From Massariosphaeria phaeospora (Eukaryota; Ascomycota; Dothideomycetes; Pleosporales): 64,000 nucleotides of DNA. The notes under the pieces are model-generated. The model saw nothing but the letters and a program-made list of their open reading frames with translations. It did no database searches and was not told the DNA's origin. The translations under genes were made by a program, and so were the position numbers. The number at the start of each line of letters is the position of its first letter. Positions within the stretch are counted from its first letter, which is position 1. Shown here in pieces: positions 21,511-32,800 of this stretch. The stretch covers positions 496,001 to 560,000 of the forward strand of contig JAADJZ010000029.1 in the NCBI GenBank assembly GCA_011032825.1, written 5' to 3'.

Positions 21511-24139
21511 GTAAGTTAGCGTGCAGTTACAAATGTCAAACGTTAAAGCGTTTTTATGCAACTTTTAACTTTGTTTTAGTAGCTATGTACGCAACTACTA
21601 TAACGCGATTTTTAAATTTAGTAATTTAAAAAGTGTCTATTTACATGTTAGCAACAAAGCTTTTAAAGTTTTAAAATTATTTAACGTTGTAGTAGTGTTG
21701 TAGAGTAAGTGCGTTAATAGAGTTAAACATTTAATATAACTTACTACAGCTATTCTGCTATAAATCTAGCATTTTATTATGCTTAGCAACGCGCGCGCTG
21801 CGTAGTTTTTACTTGTTAACTCTTTTTTAATTTTCCTTTGTAAAGCTTTTATACGTTAATCTAAACCTACTAACTTTTGTACGCAAGTAGAAGTAGTATA
21901 CTAGCTTTTATTCAAAGTACTAACTTTATATAAGCAAAGTAAAGCTGTTGCTAAAATAGTCTATTACTATATTAATATTGTAGCCTAGTTTTTAGTACAT
22001 TTTTTTATTATTACAAAGATATTTCTTTTTATGTACAGCAAGTTGCGTTGCTACTAATTAAAGAAGTTTTTTAAGTGCTCTACTATTTTCTAATGTACGT
22101 AATACTTAATAGGCGCTTATATTGCAAGTAGAATTTTAGATATAAGCATATTTAAATTAACGCTGTACGTAGCAGCGCTAGCGCTAAAGCTAGGTGTATA
22201 AAGCGCTAGCTACGCTTGCGTAGTTATTTACTGCACCTAAGTACTTAGTAACTGCTTCTTTAATTGCATTAAGTTTTTATTGTTAATCGCACTTGCTTTT
22301 TTTTGTTTCTAGGTTTTATTTGCAATAGCGCAATCTCTATTCTGTAGAATCGCTACACGAACGTTATTTAACAGCTTTTGTATTGTACTTTGCTTTTGCA
22401 AAACTTTACAAGCTTACATAGCAATTATATAGCTATTAACAGCGTAGTAGTTTTTAAACTAATTTAGTTAACTTTTTCTACGCTGCACTTAGCAAGTAAG
22501 TAAAAAAAATTTATAGTAAGCATTTCTACACGCTTAATAATTTTGTATTCTCAAAGCTACGCTGCTACCTACTTGCTCTGCTACAATAACTTTTGCTAAA
22601 CTATTTTTTTAAATCTAGGTAGCAGTATTTCTAACTCTAGCGCTAGGTGCTTTACTAGAAGTAAGTAGTTGAAATTGCGCCGCTAGATTGTTTATTAGAA
22701 TAAAGTTAAAATCGATGTAAGTTTTTTATAAAGTTTTTTTAAAAATTAACTTTGCTAGCGCTATAAGTTTAACTTAGTTACGCTTTCGCGTATCTAACGC
22801 TAAAAGCGTTTTAACAAGCTTATTCTTTTTGTGCTGCTTTGTATAATATATAGTAGCAAGTACGCTTTTTACTTTTACGCGCCTAAGCAGCAAACTTCTT
22901 GTAGTATTGTTAATTTACTTTTACAAGTTCGTATAACTTAGCGCGCTTAAGTTATAATCTAACTTGCTGTTAGTAGCTTTTAACACTTAGTTTTTATTTA
23001 TATTGCTAAAACGAGCTCTCTAGCGCACTTTACAGCGCACTTTAATTTTAATACTACAAAATAGCAATAGCAAATTGTTAATTCGCTAAAGTAACGCAAA
23101 TAGCAGAGGTGCAAATAGCGCAAGTAACAAGAAAGCGTTATTTCTCTTGCTATTTCTCTTGCTACTTTTTTTGCTACTTCTTTTGCTACTTTTGTTTTGT
23201 GTACTAACGCTTTTTACAGCGCTAGAATCGTCGTCGTCGTCGTACAAGTTGTCAAATTTTTTTTATCTTTATTTTTATTATTTTTTACAAACAAACCTCG
23301 ACTTTGCGAAGCTTTGAGTGCGCTAGCAGCAGCAGCGGCAGCAGCAGCAGCAGCAGCGCTATCGATATCAATTAAAAAGCTAACGTTGCTAGACACTTTT
23401 TGCAAAAGCTATTTTTCGTTTAGCTGCAGTAGCTGCAAAACTTAAAACTACTTCTACTTTTTTTGTCGAAGCGAGTTCTCGCTTTGCTTAAACTAGATTT
23501 TCGGCTTGTAAGCGCGCTTGACTTTTGGCTAGCTAGCTAGCTAACTTATCTCAAGTTTACAAGCAATCTCAATACTAGATTTAAGCTTTAAATAATACGA
23601 GAAAGCATTTTACAAAAGCGTAGGTACGTTATAAATAGCTTTATTATTTTCTATAGTACTATAGTAATTTGAGTAGCGCTAGATAATTTAGATAAGTATA
23701 GCCGAAGTTTACTTAGCTTTTTCTTAACTTCTAAGAAGTAGATCTAAACTTTCGAACGTTGCCTATAGCAGCTGTTTGTGCTAATAAAAGCGCGCTGCTA
23801 CTAAGCGTACTGTATAGCTCAACTTCTAGTAACATTTAAAAACGCTAGACGAAGAATATAGAGTACGAAAAAAATAAAGCAATAGTAAGCACAACTTAAA
23901 CGGAATAGAGCAACAACGACATAAAAGTAGCTTAGCTAAAAAACGTGTTTAATAGGTATACTAAGAACAAGAACTTTCTACGTTACCAATTACTTTTTCT
24001 AGATAGCTACTTATCTTATTATACACAAAAATTTATAAACTACTATTGTTTCTAAAGAATTTTACTTTTGTTGCTACTTTTTTATAGTACTTATACGTTG
24101 CAGCTGCTAAATGTAAGCTTTTTTTTCTCTTTTAGCAAA
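21511..24139. other. AT-rich transposon debris with little readable
   Basis: The first few dozen bases after the GTAAG duplication should be the 3' end of Tc1-1. On the minus strand at about 22230-22440 a stretch reading LQKQSTIQKLLNNVRVAILQ resembles the coiled C-terminus of pogo transposases (weak). At 23326-23357 a GCA/GCG microsatellite encodes polyalanine on either strand; I do not believe in a gene there. No terminal repeats could be paired. Confidence 0.4.
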
Positions 24140-24620
24140 GCGTATAGCATAGCTTTAAAAAATTACTTAGAAAAAACACAAAAGCTACTATTTCTTAAGA
24201 AAAGCAACTTTTACTACCTATTTAAGAATGCCTAGAATGCTTTCTTTACTATTGCCAACGTTCGAAGCTTATTTTCAACTACTAGTATTACTCTATTTAA
24301 CGCTAAGCAAGTGCTTAAAAAGTTTCGCAATACAACGCCAAAGTTCTCTAAGTACTCTACTACAATTAATATAGTTAATAGAGCTTTAATTTAGTTGCTT
24401 ATAAGTAAGCCTATTACTTCTAGTAGCCGTAAGGCTAAAATAGTAAAAGAAACGCTTTTTTTACTACAAGCGCAGCAAGCTATTGTAGAGTACAAAAACA
24501 ATAGCTTTAAGTTTGCTTTAGAATAGAAGTAAAAAAACTATAAAACTTCTATTAACGCTTTAGATTTTTAGATAAATAGAAAAGCTTATTAGAAAGCTTA
24601 ACTTTTATTACCAAAGACAA
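24140..24620 (+). pseudogene. pogo-E: C-terminal fragment of a pogo transposase
   Basis: The plus frame reads AFFTIANVRSLFSTTSITLF, then NAKQVLKKFRNTTPKFSKYS and FLLQAQQAIVEYKNNSFKFA. The order (FTxxNVRSxFxATGIxPFNPxxVL, then a TP-rich linker, then a helical tail) is that of the end of fungal pogo DDE domains. It ends within 60 bp of the Copia-2 LTR at 24674, so Copia-2 probably inserted into or beside it. Degraded by stops. The upstream half was not found. Confidence 0.45.
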
Positions 24621-24673
24621 TTCGCTATGCTACTAATTAGAGAGTACAAAGAAAAAAAAAGAAAAAGAAAAAG

Positions 24674-24837
24674 TATTACAGTTTATAGCTTTTACTCTAT
24701 GAAATAGATAAAAGTACTACGCTTATCTAGAACTAGTGCTGTTTGTACTTTTGCACTTACAAATTCTATAGCTTCTAGATAATACAACTTTAGTTTAATT
24801 TTTAATTTTCTACGCACTGCTTGCACTTACTGCAACA
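24674..24837 (+). repeat. Copia-2 5' LTR
   Basis: 164 bp, the same length as both Copia-1 LTRs (42253-42416 and 47767-47930), in opposite orientation to them. Confidence 0.85.
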
Positions 24838-25853
24838 GTTATAAGCTTAGCTACAACCTAGAATTGTTTTTACTTGCTACTGCAATTGTTACTTTACTCT
24901 AAGTTGCACGTTGCTATACTACGTCTACTACAACGCACTTGTTACTACGTTTACCTACAACGCATATTGCTTAGGTCTTAGCTTAAATTTAATTACATAC
25001 AACTATAGCTTTTACAATAGCTACTAAGTTTAACTTTGCTATAACGCGCGTTACAATTATACTAAACACGCTTAATAACTAGTTTACTTAGCTATTTATT
25101 CGCTAAGAGGTTGCTAATCGCTACGGTTTTTAGTAGTATATTAATTTTAACGTAGCTTAAAAGCTTCTCTCTAAGCTAATAAAAGCTACTAAGCTTTAAC
25201 TTATTAACTACAAAGCTAGAGCTATTAAGCTCTCTAACTTAACTACAAACAACTAAGAGTTTTACTAATAAAAATGCAATTAATAAAAGCAACGCCGCTC
25301 TAAGTACTATACTTAAAAAAAAGCTTTAGCTAACTTAAATATAAATGTTAGCAAGACAATTGCTATACGCTACATATACTTTATTAAAAACTACAAAATA
25401 CTCTACAACTAACTAGTTGCTTTTAAAAAGTTTTTTTGTTTAACTAACGCAACTCGCTGCTGCGAGCTTGCTAACAAATACAACACACTTAAAACTACTT
25501 TAAAAACTGCAAAAAAAGTTAAGCAATAGCTAACTAACTAGGTATATATTACTACTTAAAGCAAATTAATTAAGCTGCTAAAAACTAATAGCAACTAATT
25601 TTAAAAAAACTTTCTAATTGCTTGCAAAGCGCTTAATTAAGAATACGCTACGTTTTGCTTGCGCAAGATTTTTAAACATAAAGCGCAAGATACTACTGCT
25701 AAGATTTTATTTTTTAAAACGTACGTTGCTAAAATAACTACATATTTACGCTGCACGAAGTTTAACTTAACTAGCTTAGTAGTATTTACTACAGAACTTA
25801 GTATTGCGCACCTAAATAAGCTTTAACTAATAAAAAGCAATTAAAGTTGTAGT
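24674..25853 (+). mobile_element. Copia-2: 5' part of a Ty1/copia element
   Basis: A 164-bp LTR (24674-24837; TATTACAG for TGTTACAG at the start, CTGCAACA at the end) is followed by the 5' internal region. All of it matches the reverse complement of Copia-1, from its right LTR into its gag-to-integrase region (about 46400-47930). Similarity stops at the TA before MITE-2 (25854-25855). Beyond MITE-2 comes hAT sequence instead of Copia, so the pol half and the 3' LTR are missing. The element carries no MITE at the position where Copia-1 has MITE-3. Confidence 0.8.
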
Positions 25854-26028
25854 TAGAGTAGTAAATAAGTATAGGTTGAGTTAAAGTTAAGTTAGCTTAC
25901 GTAAAACTCTAGTGCTAACTTAACCTATACCTACGCTAAAACGTTTTAGCGTAGGTATAAGTTGAGTTAGCACAAACCTCTACAATTTTATATTTTAATA
26001 TATTTTCTCTTTATAATTATAACAGCTA

Positions 26029-27872
26029 ACGTGTTTTATTAGTAAGTCGGCTACTTTAGTGAGTTGGCTACTAAACCCTAGCGTCGCGCACGCGCAGCGA
26101 CGTAGTGCAACACTACAACAAATTACTATACTATACGCAATAGAATAATATTATTTAAAAGCAGTACTACTATCTACATTCTCTATTTTTACTTTACAAG
26201 TGCAAGAATTATGCTCAATTTTGCTGCAACAGCCGCAGCGCTTCTCTGCGCGCACTTTCTTCGCAGGCGTTTCGCTGTTTTTACGACTACTACTTTTCTT
26301 TGCAGCAATTAAGTTAGATACTTTACTAACTATTAGAGTTTTTTTAACTTGTACGTATTGCCTTTTACGAGTCTTGCGCTTTGTAAGCTTTTCAATTGCG
26401 CTTCGCATACGCGCCTGTTTTTTTTGCAGCAACACTATATTATGCGCTATCTGCTGCGCGCCTTTACTTAGCTGTCGTACCTGCTCGTTAAAAAAGCTCG
26501 CTAAGAAACTTAAGCGCTTTTGCATTCTCTGTTAAATAAGCGTAGTCTAAGCTTCTAGCTCTTTTGCGTTGCGCAGCGTCTTCGCTTTCTATGCAGCGTC
26601 GTCGCGCTGTAGCGAAGTTAGCGTGCGCAACTTTACATCAAGCTTCGATAACACTGCATCTAGGTTAAATAGAACTAATCTAGCGCTTTTAAACCCTGCG
26701 CGAGCGTTTTCTTTAGTAAATGTATGCTCGTAGGCAGCTTTAAAGGCTAGTAAAAAAGTTTCTTTGCTAATGTAGTAAATGTAGTTGCGCGCTAAAGCTG
26801 AAATACTATTGCTATAAAAGCGCTTTAGCAGTGCGAAGCAAGCGACGTCAAGAAGCTACAGCAAGTGCGATAAGTAAAATAGCATGCAGAAAGCAATAAT
26901 TTTGTTCTCTTTGTAGTAGTCTTAGAAAGCAAGCGAGCAATAGCTTTTGTAGCTGTTAATAATAAGTAGCCTGTACGCTCTTACAGACTTTGCATGCGTA
27001 TTAAAGTGTTTAAGCTAGTTAACCCTAAGATCGTTGCTTGTCTAGCTATTTAGACTAACTTAGATAACCTAGTTGCGTAGTATTTCTAGCTCAAACTAGG
27101 TAGAGATTAGAACCTTGCTAGCGAAGATAATAAAGAGTAGAATGCGCTTCTTCGTCGCGCTAACAGCTTGTATTAAAGTAGTTTATTCGCAATTGCTAAG
27201 CTGTAGTTTCTTTGCTTTCTTAGGCTTATCTAAGCTTGTTACTACGAGCTAAGACGTAATCTTGCCTATTAAGAAGCTTAATTTATCAAAGTTCTAAGTA
27301 TTCTTATTAAGGATACCGTACTTCGCTTTTACCAATTGAACTAGGCTGAACTAGGGCTCAATAACTGCTAAGTCTTTGCAGGCAGCTCGCTGGCGATTGT
27401 ACAAACAGCTCTATCGCGTTCGCAGCTTAGGAGTACGCTTAATAAACCTATCAACCTAGCACTTGCTAGTAGAGTTGCATCCGCGCTTTTTTAGTAGTTT
27501 ATCTGCTATATCTTGTATGTGTGCCTTCAAAAGCAGTAGACCTTGTAAAAATTTGTTAAGTATACGCTGCACAATCGCCTTCTTCTTTAGTTTTGTAAAG
27601 CGCTTTGATTTCGGCTCGCAGTTGCGTTAAGAGCGTTTCCTAGCGCGTCGGTTTTAGATCGTTAATCGAGAGACTTTGTAGACTGCAGCAGCGCGCTTTT
27701 TGCTTTAAATCTGCTTAGATTGAATATTAGAGATAGCAATATATATATCGCTTTTAGTATAGGTACTTTGCGCGTTGTGTTGTTGAGACATTACGTGTTG
27801 TTGCCGCGCAGTCGCCGCGCCGGTGTTTAGTAGCCAACTTACTAAAGTAGCCGACTTACTAATGAAACACGT
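26029..27872 (-). mobile_element. pogo-F: Fot1/pogo element nested in MITE-2
   Basis: Terminal inverted repeats of about 48 bp: the left begins ACGTGTTTTATTAGTAAGTC and the right in reverse complement begins ACGTGTTTCATTAGTAAGTC. TA duplications lie at 26027-26028 and 27873-27874. Length 1844 bp, the usual size for Fot1-like elements. GC content is higher than in the surroundings near the termini (a GCGTCGCGCACGCGC block). Confidence 0.92.
26151..27780 (-). pseudogene. pogo-F transposase, inactivated
   Basis: The C-terminal 124 codons (26151-26525) are still open: a coiled region (QLSKGAQQIAHNIVLLQKKQ), a basic stretch, and a CGCCSKIEHNSCTC knuckle typical of fungal pogo transposases (CGxCGKTGHNARTC). 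Upstream on the minus strand (26540-27040) the DDE block is readable: AYRLLIINSYKSYCSLAF, DYYKENKIIAFCM, LLDVACFALLKRF, LDAVLSKLDVKLRTPT. The second Asp of the motif (LxLDGHxSH) is Asn here. Stops are mainly TAG. The 5' part to about 27780 is weaker. Confidence 0.8.
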
Positions 27873-28026
27873 TAGTTATAATAGGTTTATTAACTTAAAA
27901 GTAGTACCTATAACTCAACTTTAACCTACGCTTTAATTACTCTAACTTAATTTTAACTTTAGATCTATGCGACTCTAACTTAACTTATACTTAACAATAA
28001 GTACTTTCTACTTATTCGCTAGCGTA

Positions 28027-28902
28027 CTCTAGTACGAGTTGAAATAGCTTATGTATAGTTATCTATATATGTAGCTTACTCTACTTTAAGCAGTTAATTA
28101 AACGTAGTTACTTTTTTCTTTTATTCTCTAGTTGCACTATTACAAAGAACTATTAAAGTGTAGCTAGATATATAATGCGACTGTTTAACTACTTGCAGCT
28201 TCGAGTAATAAAGAACTTATAGAAAGCGCTTAGCAAAATATACTTATCGTTTAACGAATAGACTATAAAAAGTAGCAAGAAAGAGTATCTAAGTGTTGTT
28301 GCTTATTACGCTAATTCGACGAGTTGCATTAGAAATTTTCTAATTTCTTTTCTACAGCTCTTCGGCGCTTATTTAAGTAAAAAAATAGCTTTAGTTATAC
28401 AAGAAACTCTTCGAAGCTTTAATATTAACTCGAAAAAAGTAGAATACTTTATTTTGGATAACGCAGGCAATAACAATACAGCAGTGGATTATTTAGCGAA
28501 AATATACGATTTTGATGTAGATTATTAGCAACTTCGCTGCAGCTCCTACACTCTTAATTTCATAAGCTAAACAATTATGTTTGAAGTAAATAAAAAAGCT
28601 TTTGAAAACGAAAAAACTTAGCATGTGCTTAAGAAAAGATTGTTGCTAGATTAGCGTAAACATAGCTTGCTAGGTGTTCTTATAGATGTTCTCTACTATA
28701 TTAAAATACTTTAATAGTACGATTTGCTATATAGCTTTGTACGCAAGAAAGCAAAAGCTTAATAGAAGCTATATAAACAGATTAAGCCAATTAAGCTAGT
28801 AGTAACTAGATAGAACTCTTTTTGCTTTGCGTTTAAGCGAGCTGTTGAAAAGCTTAAGAATTTGCTTAATGCCTACATATAGTATTATATCGAGAATACG
28901 CG
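28027..28902 (+). pseudogene. hAT transposase, segment 1 of 3
   Basis: The plus frame from about 28140 reads YIMRLFNYLQLRVIKNL, EYLSVVAYYANSTSCIRNF, GAYLSKKIALVIQETLRSF and YFILDNAGNNNTAVDYLA. These are the RNase H-fold core of fungal hAT transposases (the LDNAxNNDT motif carries a catalytic Asp). Then come NEKT, YYIK and TRxNSFCFAFKRAVEKLKNL up to about 28895. The BED-finger N-terminus is absent: only about 120 bp separate this part from MITE-2. The frame is cut by Gypsy-2 at 28902 after ACGCG. Stops are mostly TAG in tryptophan positions. Confidence 0.82.
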
Positions 28903-29316
28903 TGTAAAAGCTAAGCGAACTTGAAAAAGTTGTTTATTAAGCTTAGGTTAGTTCTTAAGGAATAAGTAAGTTCGATAGACTAAAAGAAGTTGTATAGCGT
29001 TTAATACTAAGGCAGTAGCAAGCTTCGTTCTGCAAAGAGTATAGAAGTTAAAGTAAAAGTTAACTTGTAGATTGTAAAATTAAAAACAATAGCTGTAAAA
29101 GTGCGTTGTTTCTTTAGGTTTATATACTAGAAAGTGTTCTTGCTTATTCTTAAGCGCTTGCTACTAAGCAGTGCTTATTGCTAAGCGCTTACTTTTAAGC
29201 GCTTACTAATAAGCGGTTACGTAACTAAAGTTTAGTTAGCTTGCTATGTAACTCTATTAGTAGCTTATAACCTAAGCGTGTTGCGCTAAGCCTAGTTGTA
29301 ATACTAGATTGTAACA
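28903..29316 (-). repeat. Gypsy-2 3' LTR
   Basis: 414 bp, beginning TGTAA and ending GTAACA on the plus strand. Contains AAGCGCTTACT-like short repeats. Confidence 0.93.
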
Positions 29317-29899
29317 TTATCTTTTTTTTTAATAATTAGTTTTTGAATTTGTAGAAGCTGCTTATTTTGTACAAGTAGCTAGAGTTACCTCGTATCTAGC
29401 TAGTAGCAACTTGCGATGTTTTCGTTAACTTATCGTTGCTTTTGTCTTAGCTCTAAAATCTGTTAAGCTAATACACTTGCTAAAATTGCTTGTAATTATT
29501 GTTTTTTGCAAGGCCTAGATTGTTTTGTTATGCTAGATTCTCGTTTAAAGTGCGCTAAGTGCACGCGTTTAGGTTAAGCGTGTGTTAATATGTTGTAAAA
29601 GTTATTAAATCGTACTCGTAAAAAGTATAGAAAGAAAGTAAATAAAAATAAAAAGTTGTTAGCAAAAGTAATAAATTGTTTGCTGCAAAATAAGAAAATT
29701 CTAAAGCAAGCAAAAAAGCAAGCGCGCAAAAAAACTTTTTGTTTTGCGTTAAAAATAGAAGCGTCGAGCGAAACTAAGCTAGCAAAGAAAATTAACTATC
29801 CTGCAGCGTTAATTAGAATAGAGTTTTTGCTTGCAATGTAGGCTACAATAAGCCTAATCGATTTTTCTATTGCTAGTTATAGTGTTCTTAATAATACTA

Positions 29900-32800
29900 T
29901 GCTAGAATCTAGTAGTAGTTTGTAAAGTTTGTATCTAGTTTCTATGTATTTTCGCTGTCTAGGTAGCTTAACTATTTGACTAAGTATTTTTCCTAGTTAT
30001 CTACAACTTAGTGTGCGATAATCTTTTTAACTTTAAATTTGTTTTTTTTTTTAGTTTTATAGCGAAAAGTTCGCTAGAGTAGCGTTTGTAAGTTAGCTAG
30101 TTCTAACAAGAATATGTAAAATACTAAGTAGATCTTTGCGTCTTTAAGCAAGTCTAGTTTGTAATTAACTAGGCTTTGCTATTTTGATATTAAAAATAGT
30201 TTAACTTTAACGTTGTCTAGACTTTTGCTTAGTTGTTTTGTACGCAAATTCTTTGTAAAGAAATAAACTCTATTCTTTCTCTTTAGCTAAAGTGCTATTT
30301 TTTGTTTTTAGTTAACATATAAAATGCTTTAGCGTTGCGCTATTTTAAGTTTACTTTGTAGTAACTTATGTATTTCTTTAAGTTCCTCTACTATTCTTAT
30401 AACAGTTTTAGCTTTCGCGCTAAAAAATGTTTTTTTAAAGAAATGTAAGTGCTTTTTGTAATTCGCGTAGTAAAGTGTTTGTTTTATAAACTTAGACAAT
30501 TTGTTGTTATACGCTAACTATGCTATTAGTAAAAGCTTTACTTAATTAGTTTGTTGTTTATTGCTGTATATCCTTAGATATGTCTTTATAGTTTAATTTG
30601 TTTTTTTTATTTATTCGTTTATTTGTAGATAATACGCTGTTGATAGCTTGCGTTTCGTTTTAATTGCAGCTAACAGAGTTGTTTAATAGTTTAATGTAAA
30701 GAGCTTGTTTTTGTTACTAATAATTAATTTGAGTATTTTATAGTATTAGATAAGTTGATTTAAAAGAATAAATTCTAGTTGTTGCATAGTGTACGTATTC
30801 TTAAAAGGTACTATTTCTTCGTACTTAGTAAATTAGTTGACTATAACTATAATAGCGTTGTAAGCTATTTTTATAGCAAGATTCTTTAACAAGAGTAGTT
30901 CTATTACGAAATCTATAGAGATATTAGTCTAAAGCTTATCTAGTAGCTTTAGAGCCTGCATTTTTTCGTATTGTACGTAGGTACTATATTTGTTTTTCTA
31001 ATAGTCTACACATTTTTTAACAGTTGTAGTAACTTTGTTCTTTATTCTGCTAAACTTGTAGTTTTGCTTAATAAGTTTTATTATTCGTGTTATTCTAAAG
31101 TAACTGTAAACTAGGTCGTTGTAATGTTGTTATATAATTGCTTTCTGCAATTCTTTTAAAACTATAATTGCGATTTTTAAAAGCACGTTTAGCGTCTTAG
31201 CTAGTTTTAGTAATTTGTTTTAGTTAACTTTAAGTATCGCGGTGTTAATAATTTCTTTTGTTCTAGCAATATTATGTTGTTAGCTAAAAGCGTTAGCTTT
31301 GCCGTTATCTTTTTCTAGTATGTACACGATTTTGAACTTGTACTAGCCTAGCATTTCTAACTATCTAACTTGTTTTCGGTTAAGTACTTTAGTAGTTGTA
31401 AAATTAACTAAGTTCTTGTAATCCGTAAATATTGTAAGTTTTAAGTAGCTTTTTGCGTATACTTTTTAATACTGTAAGTATGCAACAATAGCTAGCAGCT
31501 CTTTGTTGTGCACGTTGTATTGTTTTTTAAGTTTTAAAAACTTGCGTAAGTAGTAAGCAATAGAGTGCTATTTGCTTTTGTGCAATTAACTAGCACATTC
31601 TTCTAGCGCAAAATCTAATGCGTTGGTTTTAAAGCGTAAAAGTTGTTTTACTTAAAATATTTAAAAGCATAGTAAACTAATGCTTGTGTTCTTAAGCTGT
31701 TAGAAAGCTTTTTTTACTTCTTTGCTTTATGCAAAAGCTATGTTTTTTCGCGTAAGCTTTGTTAAAAGTATAGCAATTTTTAGGTAATCTTTAATAAACT
31801 GTTAGTTAAAGTTTAGAAACTCTAAGAAGAATTGTATTTTCTTAACGTTCTTAAGTTGTAGCTATTTTTTAACTACTTTAATCTTTTTTTCGCTTATGCG
31901 TACTTCGTTCGCTTTTACTACGTATTTTAAAAATGCAACTTTATGCTTGTAGAATTCGCACTTCTTTAGTTTAAGTTAAAAGTTAAACTAGTTAAAGCAC
32001 TTTAGTACTGTTTTAACATGTTTAACATAGTTTTTTTAAGTTTTAGAATAAATAAAGATGTCGTTTAGGTAAGCGACAACAAAGATATCTAAGTATATTC
32101 TTAACACGTTGTTAATAAGCTTTTAAAAAGTTGCTAAGGCATTTGTAAGCTTAAATAGCATAATAGTATATTTATAATATTTGTATCTCGTTTAAAACGC
32201 TGTTTTCTATTCTTTACTTTTCTTAATTTTAATAAAGTAGTAACTATTTTGTAGGTTAAGCGCTGTAAAGACTTTTGCGTAAAATAATTAATTTCGTAAT
32301 TCTATAATATTTAGTAGAGAGTATTGATTTTTAACTGTAATGTTGTTGAGCTTGCAATAGTTAACGCATAGTCGTAGTACGCTGTTTTTCTTTAGTACAA
32401 AAATAATTAGGTATTTTGCAAGTAACTGTAATAGTCGTATGTAACTTTTTTTAAAGTTATTTTTAATATAATCGCGAAGTGTGCTTAACTCTTTTTCTAA
32501 TAGTCTGTAAATTAAGCTAAAAGTTAGTTGCTTTTTTTTCTATAAAACGATTTTGTGGTTTTAAAGTTTATGTTCTAGTAATGCTTCTGCATCTACTACT
32601 TTTTAAAAGAAATATTTAAACTTTTTGTACTCGTAGGGTATTCTTAAAAGTGCGCTAATTTTTTTCTTTACTCTAACTTATTAATTTAAAAGCTTTAAGT
32701 TAGTATTTGTTAAGTTAGACTTTTGTGTTTTAAAGCTATTCTTTGTTAATGCAATTACGTTAATTGTTTTTTTATTTGCTATTAAACTTTGCCGATGCGT

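Larger units (their letters stand above)
25856..28024 (+). mobile_element. MITE-2: 323-bp MITE split by pogo-F
   Basis: The left part is 25856-26028 and the right part 27873-28024. Removing pogo-F and one TA leaves exactly 323 bp, the length of the three other copies. Flanking TA: 25854-25855 and 28025-28026. The left flank is Copia-2 and the right flank is hAT, so this copy sits on a junction between two unrelated transposons. Confidence 0.87.

Noticed and set aside
23197..23445. Small protein with an 11-alanine run
   Set aside because: Produced by a GCA microsatellite; open on both strands, surrounded by transposon debris.
29100..29230. Tandem CGCTTA motifs resembling a CRISPR-like array
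   Set aside because: Part of the Gypsy-2 LTR and repeated in its partner; no uniform spacers.
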